From assembly GCA_028871475.1 (NCBI GenBank), contig JAGWMZ010000017.1, forward strand, positions 18,231 to 82,230: a DNA stretch of 64,000 nucleotides, read 5' to 3'. Numbering within the stretch: the first letter of the stretch is position 1; every line of letters begins with the position of its first letter. This stretch comes from Sphingomonadales bacterium (lineage in GTDB: Bacteria; Pseudomonadota; Alphaproteobacteria; Sphingomonadales; Sphingomonadaceae). The position numbers were made by a program, and so were the translations under genes. The notes under the pieces are model-generated. The model did not search any database. It saw nothing but the letters and a program-made list of their open reading frames with translations, and was not told the origin of the DNA. Below are positions 6,745 through 15,199 of the stretch, one piece after another.

Positions 6745-8181
6745 ATGACAAACACCGCGCGCACGCTGTACGAAAAGATCTGGGACGCCCACGTGGTGGA
6801 AACCCGCGATGATGGCACCAGCCTGATCTATATCGACCGTCATCTCGTTCATGAGGTGACCAGCCCGCAGGCCTTTGAGGCGCTTCGCGTTTCGGGCCGC
6901 AAGGTGCGCCGCCCCGACCTTACGCTGGCGGTTCCCGACCATAATCTGCCCACCACCGCCCGTCTGGATGGCGAAGGCCGCCGCCTGCCCATCGCCGACC
7001 CGGAAAGCGCGCAGCAACTGGCCGCGCTGGAACGCAATGCTCCTGAATTCGGCGTCCGCCTGATCGGCGCCACCGATGCCGAACAGGGCATCGTCCATGT
7101 GGTGGGCCCGGAACAGGGCTTCTCGCTGCCCGGCGCCACCATCGTGTGTGGTGACAGCCATACCGCCTGCCACGGCGGCCTGGGCGCGCTGGCCTTTGGC
7201 ATCGGCACCAGCGAGGTCGAGCATGTGCTGGCCACGCAAACCCTGCTGCTCAAGCGCTCCAAAACGATGGAAGTGCGCGTCGAGGGCGATCTGCTGCCCG
7301 GTGTCACCGCCAAGGACGTGGTGCTGCACATCACCGGCACGCTGGGCGCGGCGGGCGGCACGGGCTATGTCATCGAATACACCGGCTCGGTGATCCGCGA
7401 CCTGTCGATCGAGGGCCGTCTGACGGTGAGCAACATGGCCATCGAGCATGGCGCCCGCGCAGGGCTCATCGCCCCCGATGACAAGACCATCGCCTATGTA
7501 AAGGGACGCCCCTACGCCCCGAAGGGCGAGGCATGGGACAAGGCCGTTGCCTGGTGGAACAGCCTGAAGACCGACGAAGGCGCGGTCTATGACAAGACCA
7601 TCCTCATTGATGCCGCGACAATCGCGCCCACCGTCACCTGGGGCACCAGCCCGGAAGACACGATCGCCATCAGCGGCAGCGTGCCCGCGCCGGAAGACTT
7701 TGCCGATGCCTCCAAGCAGGAAGCCGCGCGCAAGTCGCTGGCCTATATGGGTCTGACGCCCGGCCAGACAATGGAATCGATCGAGATCCAGAACGTCTTC
7801 ATCGGCAGTTGCACCAACAGCCGCATCGAGGATCTGCGCGCCGCCGCAGCCGTGCTGAAGGGCCGCCATAAGGCGCAGGGCGTGAAATGGGCCATCGTCG
7901 TGCCCGGTTCGGGTCTGGTCAAGGCGCAGGCCGAGGCCGAGGGGCTCGACAAAATTTTCATTGAAGCAGGGCTTGAATGGCGCGAGCCGGGCTGCTCGGC
8001 CTGCCTTGGCATGAACCCGGACAAGGTGCCCGCGGGCGAGCGTTGCGCCTCGACCAGCAACCGCAACTTCATGGGGCGGCAGGGCCCGGGTGCGCGCACC
8101 CATCTGGTCAGCCCCGCCATGGCCGCCGCCGCCGCGGTGACCGGCCATCTGACCGACGTGCGCGCACTGGTGCCGGCCTGA
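6745..8181 (+). CDS. leuC: 3-isopropylmalate dehydratase large subunit
   Basis: A 478-residue aconitase-superfamily subunit that, with LeuD, isomerises 2- to 3-isopropylmalate in leucine synthesis. It opens with [15 protein letters not shown], typical of LeuC. The 4Fe-4S ligands are visible in [13 protein letters not shown] and [11 protein letters not shown], and the substrate-loop [11 protein letters not shown] is present. The start at 6745 gives the family length; in-frame sequence upstream is Pro-rich and unlike LeuC. The ribosome site is weak. leuD lies 700 bases downstream rather than directly adjacent, with two small genes between. Confidence 0.97.
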   Translation: MTNTARTLYEKIWDAHVVETRDDGTSLIYIDRHLVHEVTSPQAFEALRVSGRKVRRPDLTLAVPDHNLPTTARLDGEGRRLPIADPESAQQLAALERNAPEFGVRLIGATDAEQGIVHVVGPEQGFSLPGATIVCGDSHTACHGGLGALAFGIGTSEVEHVLATQTLLLKRSKTMEVRVEGDLLPGVTAKDVVLHITGTLGAAGGTGYVIEYTGSVIRDLSIEGRLTVSNMAIEHGARAGLIAPDDKTIAYVKGRPYAPKGEAWDKAVAWWNSLKTDEGAVYDKTILIDAATIAPTVTWGTSPEDTIAISGSVPAPEDFADASKQEAARKSLAYMGLTPGQTMESIEIQNVFIGSCTNSRIEDLRAAAAVLKGRHKAQGVKWAIVVPGSGLVKAQAEAEGLDKIFIEAGLEWREPGCSACLGMNPDKVPAGERCASTSNRNFMGRQGPGARTHLVSPAMAAAAAVTGHLTDVRALVPA

Positions 8182-8188
8182 TCGGCAA

Positions 8189-8212
8189 GGCGGGGCCCGA
8201 CGCGCCCCGCCT
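8189..8212 (+). terminator. GC-rich hairpin after leuC
   Basis: GGCGGGGC pairs with GCGCCCCGCC eight bases after the leuC stop. Only a weak T-stretch (TCCATTTTCC) follows, so it may be a leaky terminator or an RNA-stabilising hairpin between leuC and the downstream genes. Confidence 0.45.
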
Positions 8213-8313
8213 CCATTTTCCAAAACCGGCGTTAACCCTGTCATCTAAGCGATGTTTCACCCGGTCCGGGCTAGGCTTTCCTCACAAGCGACAGGTTATG
8301 CCGGGGAACAAAC

Positions 8314-8523
8314 TTGCTCGACACGATGATCAACGCCCTTCCCGCACTTGCCGGCTTTACCGCTCTGGCAAGCCTGCGGCTGATGTTTTCACCGCAATCG
8401 CAGCGGGGGCCGCACAAACGGGTCCGCAACCGCTCAATCGAGGAAATGGAACGCAATCTCGCCCTGTTCGAGGCGACTCATGCCACGGGCAAAGGCAAAA
8501 CCGGGCCGCTCATCCGCCGATAG
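8314..8523 (+). CDS. Possible small hypothetical protein between leuC and leuD
   Basis: A 69-codon reading frame from a TTG (65 codons from the ATG at 8326). The product would have a hydrophobic N-terminal helix (INALPALAGFTALASLRLMF) and a basic tail with RSIEEMERNLALFEA. No ribosome site is convincing for either start, and no family is recognised. The composition resembles a real small membrane-associated protein more than a shadow frame, but the support is weak. Confidence 0.35.
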   Translation: MLDTMINALPALAGFTALASLRLMFSPQSQRGPHKRVRNRSIEEMERNLALFEATHATGKGKTGPLIRR

Positions 8524-8704
8524 GACACCAGCGCTTCGCCGCATTTCCCACTGATTCTACCAACGTAGCCCTTGCGCAGGGTGCAAAACTGGCGTCCCAT
8601 CGCTTGCCAAGCCGCACAATGTTGCGGCAACGAGCCAAAAATCACCTGCTCGGCATGGTCAGGGCGCTTGCCTGTTCATGCCGGCGCGATCATAGGAGGA
8701 TGCC

Positions 8705-8872
8705 ATGAGCAAGCAGAACGACAAGTCCGAACGCGCCAATTGGGCCGGGGCCGCCGCATTGGCGGGCGCGGCGCTGGGTTCGGCCGCGCTGGCGGCTGTC
8801 TTGCTGTACGGAACGCGGGCCAAGGAAAAGCCCACCCCTTCGCATCCCGAGGATGCGCCCGAAACCGACTGA
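8705..8872 (+). CDS. 55-residue single-pass membrane protein upstream of leuD
   Basis: A 55-codon gene with a strong ribosome site (AGGAGG, five bases before ATG). The product begins with a polar segment ([13 protein letters not shown]), has one Ala/Gly/Leu membrane helix (residues about 14-36), and ends with a polar, acidic tail. Its stop is eight bases before the leuD ATG, so it should be co-transcribed and possibly translationally coupled with leuD. No known function; it is not part of the isopropylmalate dehydratase. Confidence 0.72.
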   Translation: MSKQNDKSERANWAGAAALAGAALGSAALAAVLLYGTRAKEKPTPSHPEDAPETD

Positions 8873-8879
8873 GAGACCT

Positions 8880-9473
8880 ATGACCCCGATTTCCCAGGTG
8901 CATGGCCGGGCCATTCCCTTTGGCCTGAAGAATGTCGACACCGACATCATCATTCCCGCCGCCTTCCTGAAAACCATCACGCGCTCGGGCCTTGGCAAGG
9001 GCGCGTTTCAGGCCATCCGCGCGGCAGAAGGCAACGTGTTCGACGATCCGGCCTATGCCGGTTCGCCCACACTGATCGCGGGGGACAATTTCGGCTGCGG
9101 CTCCTCGCGCGAGCATGCCGCATGGGCGCTGCTGGATCTGGGCATCACCTGCGTCATCGCGCCCAGCTTTTCCGACATTTTTTCGGGCAATGCCTTCAAG
9201 AACGGCATCCTGACGGTGGTGCTGCCGCAAGAGGCGATCGACCGGCTGATGGAGGTGGCCAGAACCGATGAGATCACCATCGACCTGGAAACCCAAACCG
9301 TCACCACCCCCTTTCAGGACCGCTTCACCTTCGAGATCGACCCGTTCCGCAAGCATTGCCTGCTCAACGGCCTTGACGAAGTGGGGCTGACCATGGCGCG
9401 CGACGCGGCCATCGGCGGTTATGAGGCCAATGCCAGGGTCAATCTGCCGTTTCTGGCGGCCGTGGCGCATTGA
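8880..9473 (+). CDS. leuD: 3-isopropylmalate dehydratase small subunit
   Basis: A 197-residue swivel-domain partner of LeuC. Family motifs are plain: [15 protein letters not shown] near the N-terminus, [13 protein letters not shown] in the middle and [17 protein letters not shown]. The start at 8880 gives the normal length; a longer in-frame start at 8853 overlaps the upstream small gene. leuB is not in the window. Confidence 0.97.
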   Translation: MTPISQVHGRAIPFGLKNVDTDIIIPAAFLKTITRSGLGKGAFQAIRAAEGNVFDDPAYAGSPTLIAGDNFGCGSSREHAAWALLDLGITCVIAPSFSDIFSGNAFKNGILTVVLPQEAIDRLMEVARTDEITIDLETQTVTTPFQDRFTFEIDPFRKHCLLNGLDEVGLTMARDAAIGGYEANARVNLPFLAAVAH

Positions 9474-9493
9474 TTGAGTACGGGGAAGAAGGA

Positions 9494-9709
9494 GAAATGC
9501 GAGGGCCATTGCCCTCGCGCTCCCTTTAGTTGTCGGCGTTAGCGGCAGGGGTTCGGCGGTAGAGCGATGTTCGCCGCGCCGCAGGCTCTAAAGCCCGCAA
9601 GCTGCGGCATCGTTTACTGCCTGCGGCGCGGCGATGCCAGCGCAACGGTCAATCACAAAACGCCCTCTCCAAACGAATGGGAGCGCGAGGGCAATGGCCC
9701 TCGCATTTC
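9494..9709. repeat. MITE-like repeat with perfect 26-bp terminal inverted repeats (copy 1)
   Basis: The 26 bases at 9499-9524 are the exact reverse complement of those at 9679-9704, and five more bases match outside (9494-9498 with 9705-9709). Each terminal repeat is itself a palindrome (GCGAGGGCCATTGCCCTCGC). Inside, CGCCGCGCCGCAGG near 9570 pairs with CCTGCGGCGCGGCG near 9620. No coding region lies within. Related copies are at 14488 and 17705. It fills most of the gap between leuD and the DUF1476 gene. Confidence 0.8.
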
Positions 9710-9821
9710 CTTTTTCCTTCCCCATATCCCGTCAGACAAACGCCCCCATGGCAGGATTGCACCAACCCTGCTAAGGTTATAAATGCGGCCAACAACCCTG
9801 TTGCGAAGGACTCTCAGAAAC

Positions 9822-10130
9822 ATGCCCTGCCCTCAGGAACCCCTGTTCGCGCGTGAGGACGAGATGGCCATGCGCATTCTGGCCCGCCGCAATCGCCTGA
9901 TGGGCCATTGGGCGGCCGAGCGCATGGGGCTTTCGCCCGAAGAAACCGAGGCCTATGCGCGCAGCATCGTCCATGCCGATTTCGACGGGCTCGATGATGA
10001 GGACATCACGCGCAAGCTGCTGGGCGATCTGGTGCGCGCGGGTGTCGATGTCGCGGACAGTGATGTGCGCGGCGCCATGCGCGAAAAGGAATTCGAGGCC
10101 CGCCGGTCGCTGATGGGCCCGGCAAGCTGA
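9822..10130 (+). CDS. DUF1476 protein, ATP synthase zeta-type inhibitor
   Basis: A 102-residue member of DUF1476, the alphaproteobacterial family that includes the zeta inhibitor of F1-ATPase. The core FAREDEMAMRILARRNRLMG, then HWAAERMGL, then EAYARSIVHADF matches the family helix bundle. The start at 9822 has GAAGGA upstream; an in-frame ATG at 9783 lies closer to the repeat element and would add a basic segment. It precedes bolA and grxD in the same orientation. Inhibitory activity is known for only some members and cannot be read from sequence alone. Confidence 0.85.
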   Translation: MPCPQEPLFAREDEMAMRILARRNRLMGHWAAERMGLSPEETEAYARSIVHADFDGLDDEDITRKLLGDLVRAGVDVADSDVRGAMREKEFEARRSLMGPAS

Positions 10131-10182
10131 CACCATAAGCCCGAAACGCGACGATTGAAGCGATACGAAGGACACGACAATC

Positions 10183-10416
10183 ATGCCCATGCTGGCTCAG
10201 GACATCGAGGACATGATCCTCGCCGCCATTCCCGATGCACAGGTGACGATCACCGACCTTGCCGGTGACGGCGACCATTACGCGGCAGAGGTGATCTCGA
10301 CCAGCTTTGCAGGAAAGCCCCGCGTTGCCCAGCACAAGATGGTGATGGAAGCGCTGGGCGGGCGCATGGGCGGTGAACTTCACGCCTTGCAGCTCAAGAC
10401 CGGCATCCCTACCTGA
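10183..10416 (+). CDS. bolA: BolA-family protein
   Basis: A 77-residue BolA-like protein that partners with monothiol glutaredoxins in binding and transferring 2Fe-2S clusters. The class II-like helix-turn-helix region ends with FAGKPRVAQHKMVMEAL and GGELHALQLKT; the conserved cluster-ligand histidine is in AQHKMV. It lies 40 bases upstream of grxD, the expected partner. The segment GDGDHYAAEVIS is typical of the family. Confidence 0.94.
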   Translation: MPMLAQDIEDMILAAIPDAQVTITDLAGDGDHYAAEVISTSFAGKPRVAQHKMVMEALGGRMGGELHALQLKTGIPT

Positions 10417-10455
10417 GAGCCATTCGACATCCCCATATCTGCGAAAGCCAAGCCC

Positions 10456-10785
10456 ATGTCCGACACCAATGCCCGCATCGCCGAGATCGTCAATTCCAAT
10501 GACATCGTCCTGTTCATGAAGGGCACGCCCCTGTTCCCGCAATGTGGCTTTTCCAGCCGCGCCGTGGCCATTCTCGACCATGTGGGTGCCCCCTATCACA
10601 GCGTCGACGTGCTGCAGGACCCGGAAATCCGTTCGGGCATCAAGGATTTTTCGCAGTGGCCGACCATTCCCCAGCTTTACGTGAAGGGGGAGTTCCTGGG
10701 CGGCAGCGACATCATGATGGAAATGTATGAGGCTGGCGAACTGCAGACGCTGGTCGCGGAAAAGGGCCTGGTGGCCAAAGCATAA
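10456..10785 (+). CDS. grxD: Monothiol glutaredoxin (Grx4/GrxD type)
   Basis: A 109-residue monothiol glutaredoxin with the CGFS active site in KGTPLFPQCGFSSRA and glutathione-binding features (WPTIPQLYV, GGSDIM). It forms glutathione-ligated 2Fe-2S clusters with BolA and delivers them to client proteins. The gene follows bolA directly and is followed by a rho-independent terminator at 10824-10860, so DUF1476-bolA-grxD probably form one transcript. Confidence 0.96.
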   Translation: MSDTNARIAEIVNSNDIVLFMKGTPLFPQCGFSSRAVAILDHVGAPYHSVDVLQDPEIRSGIKDFSQWPTIPQLYVKGEFLGGSDIMMEMYEAGELQTLVAEKGLVAKA

Positions 10786-10823
10786 TCAGCAGGCCCAGAT
10801 CGCCAAAGGCCTGACCGGCCATA

Positions 10824-10860
10824 CAAAAAACCTCCCGGCACACAGCCGGGAGGTTTTTTG
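10824..10860 (+). terminator. Rho-independent terminator after grxD
   Basis: AACCTCCCGGC pairs with GCCGGGAGGTT around a short loop, followed by TTTTTTG; the A-run on the 5' side makes it potentially bidirectional. It lies 39 bases after the grxD stop. Confidence 0.93.
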
Positions 10861-11260
10861 TTGTGCGCGCCCTTTGCTGACCGGAAAACGGAAAAGGCAG
10901 ATGCTGGAAACGGACGCCTGCACCTGCCCTGTAGAGACGGAAACCCTGTCAACGGGCGGGACCGAAGGAGACTGAAGACTTCGGCCCCGCCTGTTGTGGG
11001 CGGTTCGATCTTGAAGAGCAGCGCCGGGAGAACGGGATCGGCACCACCCTGATCGAGACCACTCGGGATACCCACAATAAAGCACAGATCGTGCCATTTT
11101 ACAATTGTTGATATTTTACGGCATATTCCACGCGCATCCCCATCGTGGCACGAGGGCAAGTGTAAAAATTTCCGACACCAGCTTCCCTCCACCTGTCGAT
11201 TTCCCAAAGGCACCGCCACTGCCCGCTTGCCAAACCACGTCGCGCCGGCAATCTGCGCCA
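10861..11260. other. grxD-NUDIX intergenic region
   Basis: About 400 bases with no supported gene. Short open frames here lack ribosome sites and have poor composition. The AT-richer stretch at 11090-11125 is the most likely promoter region for the NUDIX gene. Confidence 0.5.
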
Positions 11261-12043
11261 ATGTCCGCCCCTCTCGATCCCCCCCGGCCCGCAGCGACGC
11301 TGATCATCTTCCGCCAGCCGAAGGGCGAACAGGCCCAGGTGCTGATGCTGGTGCGCGGCAGCACCATGCGCTTTGCCGGCGGGGCCTGTGTCTTTCCAGG
11401 CGGCGGCGTGGATGAAGCGGACCGGCAACTGGCCGCCACCCTGCCCGCGCCCACTGGCTGGGACGGGCACGACGACATGGCCGCACGCATCGCCGCCATC
11501 CGCGAAACGCTGGAGGAAACGGGCCTTGCCATCGGCCTGACGCGCCGCGATGGCAGGCGCATCGGCGCGGATGATGCAGCAGAGGCGCGCGCCATGCTCA
11601 CCCGCTCGCTGGCCCTCGCCCCGGTGCTCGGCCATATGGGCTGGGCCCTTGACGCTGCGGCGCTGACGCCCTTCGCCCGCTGGTGCCCCCGCCTGCCACG
11701 CCCCTATGACACACGTTTCTATCTGGCGGATCTGGGCACGGGCGCGGTCGCGCTGGCGCCTGACGCGGGCGAAAGCGAAAGCCTTTTGTGGGTCACGCCA
11801 GGGCAGGCGCTGGATCAGGCCGACGCAGGCGACCTGTCACTCCTGTTCCCGACGCGGCGCAATCTGGAACGGCTGGCGCAATTTTCCGGGTTTGGCGAGA
11901 CTCGCCGCCATGCCCTTGCCACCCCGCTCGACACCATCACACCGCGCATCATCGAGCGCGACGGCCAGTCTTGGCTGACCTTTCCGACGGGGCTGGGCTA
12001 TCCAGTTGTGGAACAGCCGCTCGATCAGGCGCGGCGCCAATGA
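11261..12043 (+). CDS. NUDIX hydrolase, NUDT19-like
   Basis: A 260-residue protein with a NUDIX box: GGACVFPGGGVDEAD before, then AAIRETLEETGLAIG (core REtLEETG). A long insertion separates the glycine-rich loop from the box helix, as in NUDT19-like CoA-diphosphatase relatives. It should hydrolyse a nucleoside diphosphate linked to another moiety; the substrate is not determinable. The start at 11261 removes a 52-residue in-frame extension of poor composition. It converges with the PilZ gene, the two stop codons being one base apart. Confidence 0.85.
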   Translation: MSAPLDPPRPAATLIIFRQPKGEQAQVLMLVRGSTMRFAGGACVFPGGGVDEADRQLAATLPAPTGWDGHDDMAARIAAIRETLEETGLAIGLTRRDGRRIGADDAAEARAMLTRSLALAPVLGHMGWALDAAALTPFARWCPRLPRPYDTRFYLADLGTGAVALAPDAGESESLLWVTPGQALDQADAGDLSLLFPTRRNLERLAQFSGFGETRRHALATPLDTITPRIIERDGQSWLTFPTGLGYPVVEQPLDQARRQ

Positions 12044-12044
12044 A

Positions 12045-12353
12045 TCAACGGCCGTGGCGGGCGCAAAGATGCTCGACCACCGGGGCATAGAGCGGGTTGT
12101 CGAACTGGATGCCAACCCCCTCTTCGCTCACCCAGCGCACCACGCCGCCGATGGCTTCCATACCCTCCGGCTTGATGGTGACGCGCATGCCGACCGACAG
12201 ATAGAGCGATTTGGTCACGATACGGCAGCCATGGGTGGAAATGTCGCAGAGATAGGCTTCATCACGCATGCCGCCCATGGTCCGCGCCTTGGCCGCCAAT
12301 GCCACGGGCAGTCTGTCGACCTTTCGTGATTCAACCTGAACGTCCATGAACAA
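12045..12353 (-). CDS. Stand-alone PilZ-domain protein
   Basis: A 102-residue protein made of one PilZ domain, the c-di-GMP receptor fold. The ligand motifs are RKVDR (RxxxR) near residue 10 and DISTHGCRI (D/NxSxxG) near residue 38, both intact, so binding of c-di-GMP is expected. MRVTIKPEGMEAIGGVVRWV and GVGIQFDN complete the barrel. No effector domain is fused. Start at 12353 or 12347. The cellular target is unknown. Confidence 0.9.
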   Translation of the reverse strand: MFMDVQVESRKVDRLPVALAAKARTMGGMRDEAYLCDISTHGCRIVTKSLYLSVGMRVTIKPEGMEAIGGVVRWVSEEGVGIQFDNPLYAPVVEHLCARHGR

Positions 12354-12690
12354 AATCTACACTGATTGCGGTTTACAAATCTTTTCACGTTACAGTTAAC
12401 ATGTCTTTACACGTCGATTATGGCGAAGCACCCTTTCTACGCAAATATTTGAAAATTTGCGACTATCCGAATGACACGGCGCGCCTGAACGGCCCTGCCC
12501 AGCCCTTTCCCGGCATCGAAGGGGGCGAAGAGGAGAAAAATGCATCATAGCAGGGCCATCGCCTGAAGGGATGCCCGGGGGTAAATAACAGGGTCGCCTT
12601 ACCGCCTGCCCCTGCTATGAAACGCCCTGTCTGAAACGCCCTGGCTGACAGGGCGTTCCTTCCCTCCGGCCCTCAAGGGAGCTTTCGACC
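12354..12690. other. PilZ-ggt divergent region with repeated stem
   Basis: About 340 bases with no gene. TGAAACGCCCTG occurs twice in tandem (12618-12629 and 12632-12643), and AACGCCCTGTC at 12621-12631 pairs with GACAGGGCGTT at 12647-12657, so alternative hairpins are possible 35-70 bases before ggt. The AT-rich stretch at 12360-12420 probably holds the pilZ promoter. Confidence 0.45.
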
Positions 12691-14469
12691 TTGCGACATA
12701 CCGTCACTTCTTCTGCCGCCCGCCTGTTTTCGACACTGGCGCTGGCCGCCATGGTTGCCAATGCGCCGCTGAGCGCCGTCAATGTGCTGGCCCGCCCCCT
12801 GCCCGCCAAGACGGCCGGCACGACGCCCGCCGCGCGCCAGCAGGCCGGCACCGCCGCCCATGCCATGGTCGCGGCTGCCAATCCGCTGGCTGTCGAAGCG
12901 GGTATGCGCATCCTCAAGGCCGGCGGCAGCGCGGTGGATGCCGCGGTTGCCATGCAGATGGTGCTGGGTCTGGTCGAACCGCAATCCTCGGGCCTGGGCG
13001 GCGGCTCCTTCATGGTGTTCTACGACGCCAAGACCCACAAGGTTACGGCCTATGACGGGCGCGAAACCGCCCCGGCCGGCGCCAACGCGCGCCAGTTCCT
13101 GCACGCCGATGGCACGCCCATGACCTATGCCGAAGCCGTCACCGGCGGCCAGTCGAGCGGCGTTCCCGGCGCCATCGCCATGCTGGACATGGCCCAGAAG
13201 GACCATGGCAAGCTGCCGTGGAAGACATTGTTCGCGCCCGCGCATGAACTGGCCAGCAATGGCTTCATCGTCTCGCCGCGTCTGGCCAGCATGATCGTCA
13301 GCCGCGCCCCGCAGGCCCATATGGCCGATGCCATGGCCTATTTCCGCAATGCCGATGGCACGCAGATGAAGGCGGGCGACCGGCTGGTGAACAAGGCCTA
13401 TGCCCACAGCCTCGACCTGATCGCGCAGAACCGCAGCGCCGGGCTGCTGTCGGGCCCGCTGGCGCAGGCCATTCTGGATCGTATCCACACCGGCCCCATG
13501 CCATCACCGATGACGCTGGCCGACATGGCCGCCTACAAGCCGCGCAAGACCGAGGGGCTGTGCCGCCCCTATCGCGCTTATATTATCTGCACGCCGCAGG
13601 CCCCCTCGGGCGGTCTGCCGTTGCAGGAAGCCATGGGCATCCTTGCCCACACCGACATCGACAAGCGCAGCGCCAAGGACGAAAAGGGCTGGTATCTCCT
13701 CTCGCAGGCCAGCCGTCTGGCCTATGCCGACCGCGACAAATATGAAGGCGACCCCGCCTTCGTGCCCGTGCCCACCGCCGGCCTGCTGGCGCCCGACTAT
13801 CTGGCCCAGCGCGCCGCGCTGATCGGCGAGACCGCCAAGCCTGTCACCTATGGCATCCCGGCGGGCGCCCCCAAGGTTGGCCCCGACCATACGCTGGAGC
13901 CAGGCGGCACCAGCCACATGGTTGTCGTCGATGCCGATGGCAATGCCGTCTCGATGACCACCACCGTGGAAAGCATCTTCGGCAATGGGCATTTCGTGGG
14001 CGGGTTCTTCATGAACAACCAGCTCACCGACTCGTCCTATTCGCCCGACAATGCCGATGGCACGCCTGCCGCCAACGCCGTGGCGCCCAGCAAGCGCCCG
14101 CGCTCCTCCATGTCACCCACCATCGTGCTTGACAAAAACGGGCGCTTTGCCGCGGCCACCGGATCGCCGGGGGGGACGGCCATTGTGGGTTATGTGGTGA
14201 AAACGCTGGTCGCCATGCTGGACTGGAAGATGACGCCGCAGGATGCCGTGGCGCTGCCCAATCTGGTGGCGATGGGGAACAAATACTCCGCCGACAAATT
14301 CCCCGAGGATATCACCGCGGCGCTGGCCGCACGCGGCGAAGTGCTCGATTCCGGGCGCGGCGAGAATTCGGGGCTGCAGGCAATCGTCCGCAAGAGCAAT
14401 GCCAAGGGGCAGACGCTGTATGTCGGCGGCGCCGATCCGCGGCGTGAAGGGATTGCGCGCGGATTTTAA
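12691..14469 (+). CDS. ggt: Gamma-glutamyltransferase, periplasmic
   Basis: A 592-residue Ntn-hydrolase that cleaves gamma-glutamyl bonds (glutathione) and matures by self-cleavage before a threonine. The catalytic Thr is in PGGTSHMVVVDADGN (about residue 409). Other family motifs are GGGSFMVFYD and SPTIVLDKNGRF with GSPGGTAI. A signal peptide (residues 1-35) predicts periplasmic location. Translation appears to start at TTG with AGGGAG eight bases upstream; no ATG lies suitably close. Nothing in the neighbours indicates a pathway. Confidence 0.95.
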   Translation: MRHTVTSSAARLFSTLALAAMVANAPLSAVNVLARPLPAKTAGTTPAARQQAGTAAHAMVAAANPLAVEAGMRILKAGGSAVDAAVAMQMVLGLVEPQSSGLGGGSFMVFYDAKTHKVTAYDGRETAPAGANARQFLHADGTPMTYAEAVTGGQSSGVPGAIAMLDMAQKDHGKLPWKTLFAPAHELASNGFIVSPRLASMIVSRAPQAHMADAMAYFRNADGTQMKAGDRLVNKAYAHSLDLIAQNRSAGLLSGPLAQAILDRIHTGPMPSPMTLADMAAYKPRKTEGLCRPYRAYIICTPQAPSGGLPLQEAMGILAHTDIDKRSAKDEKGWYLLSQASRLAYADRDKYEGDPAFVPVPTAGLLAPDYLAQRAALIGETAKPVTYGIPAGAPKVGPDHTLEPGGTSHMVVVDADGNAVSMTTTVESIFGNGHFVGGFFMNNQLTDSSYSPDNADGTPAANAVAPSKRPRSSMSPTIVLDKNGRFAAATGSPGGTAIVGYVVKTLVAMLDWKMTPQDAVALPNLVAMGNKYSADKFPEDITAALAARGEVLDSGRGENSGLQAIVRKSNAKGQTLYVGGADPRREGIARGF

Positions 14470-14487
14470 ACCACACGAAAGGCCGGT

Positions 14488-14513
14488 GCGAGGGGGTACC
14501 CCCTCGCGCTCCC
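14488..14513. repeat. Half copy of the palindromic repeat (copy 2)
   Basis: GCGAGGGGGTACCCCCTCGC followed by GCTCCC has the same structure as the left terminal repeat of the element at 9494, with the centre of the palindrome changed. No matching right end is present nearby. Confidence 0.6.
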
Positions 14514-14656
14514 ATTTTGTCTTGCTGCGAGACGACAGGGGCGCTCGATCCTAAAGCTCCTTATCTCGGCCCCGGACAGACATGGAAGGGGCAAGGACGC
14601 ATCGCCTTGCCCGGCGCGGAAGAACCTCGCCGCGCCTCCATCATAACTATTCGATC

Positions 14657-14695
14657 AAAAAAACGGGGCCCGAACCTTGCGGTTCGAGCCCCCGT
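14657..14695 (-). terminator. Rho-independent terminator reading leftwards
   Basis: Read on the minus strand, a GC stem with loop GCAA (GGGGCTCGAACC then GGTTCGGGCCCC) ends in seven Ts. It cannot serve ggt, whose 3' end is on the other strand and whose stop lies to the left. A minus-strand transcript must therefore come from between here and the GNAT gene. Confidence 0.75.
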
Positions 14696-14940
14696 TCCGG
14701 TATTGTCTCAATGATCGGTGGTGGAATACAGCCCCCTGTGTCCACCCGAGGGAATTTGTTAGCACGATGGATCGCCTGGCCCCCCATTCGATCTCATCGT
14801 ATGCCCTCTGCTCGAAAGCTCCTATCAGAAACAACCACTGGAACGTATCTGTAATAGGTCCGGCATGGATGCCATGTCAGACATTTCAGCGCCTTTTTTC
14901 TCGCTGTCGCACAGTGTGTGTTGCAGGAAAGGGCCTCTCG
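14657..14940 (-). ncRNA. Candidate small RNA upstream of the minus-strand terminator
   Basis: On the minus strand the terminator is preceded by a hairpin, GGTGGA-c-ACAG with a GGGG loop and CTGT-at-TCCACC (14720-14746). Farther upstream is GGCAT-CC-ATGCC, and TTGACG at 14939-14944 could be a -35 box. No protein frame explains the region. The 5' end and identity are not known; it matches no RNA family I can recognise by eye. Confidence 0.3.
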
Positions 14941-15199
14941 TCAATTTTTATTGCAGATAAAAAAATCATATAACCCGAAAACTGAGGGAAATATGCCACA
15001 AGCCCAGCGGACGTCCTACAGAATTTCTCTATTTTTGAACGCTATCGCGCCGTGATCTTGCATCGACTGACGGCATCGCGGAAAATTCCAGCAAAGCATT
15101 GCACGGCACCTCGCACAACTTTGTGAAATGTCCCCGCAACAAAAATCTGTCATCCTTGAAAAATTGCCGCCTTACGGCTTCGAAGAGGCGCGAATCACC

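Larger units (their letters stand above)
14470..15199. other. Long gap after ggt with repeat fragment and RNA-like hairpins
   Basis: About 730 bases without a supported gene, and AT-richer than its surroundings. It holds a half copy of the repeat family (14488-14513), a minus-strand terminator (14657-14695) and a separate hairpin (14720-14746). Open frames here have poor composition and no ribosome sites. Confidence 0.6.

Noticed and set aside
9499..9704. CRISPR-like array or insertion sequence at the palindromic repeat
   Set aside because: There are no regularly spaced direct repeats, no spacers and no transposase. The structure is an inverted-repeat element.
14664..14695. tRNA-like T-loop (GGTTCGAGCC) after ggt
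   Set aside because: The sequence pairs as a long simple hairpin with a T-run on the minus strand. No D-arm, anticodon arm or acceptor pairing could be found.
14677..14973. 98-codon open frame in the gap after ggt
   Set aside because: TTG start without ribosome site, composition unlike the genome's proteins, and it overlaps the RNA-like hairpins and terminator.
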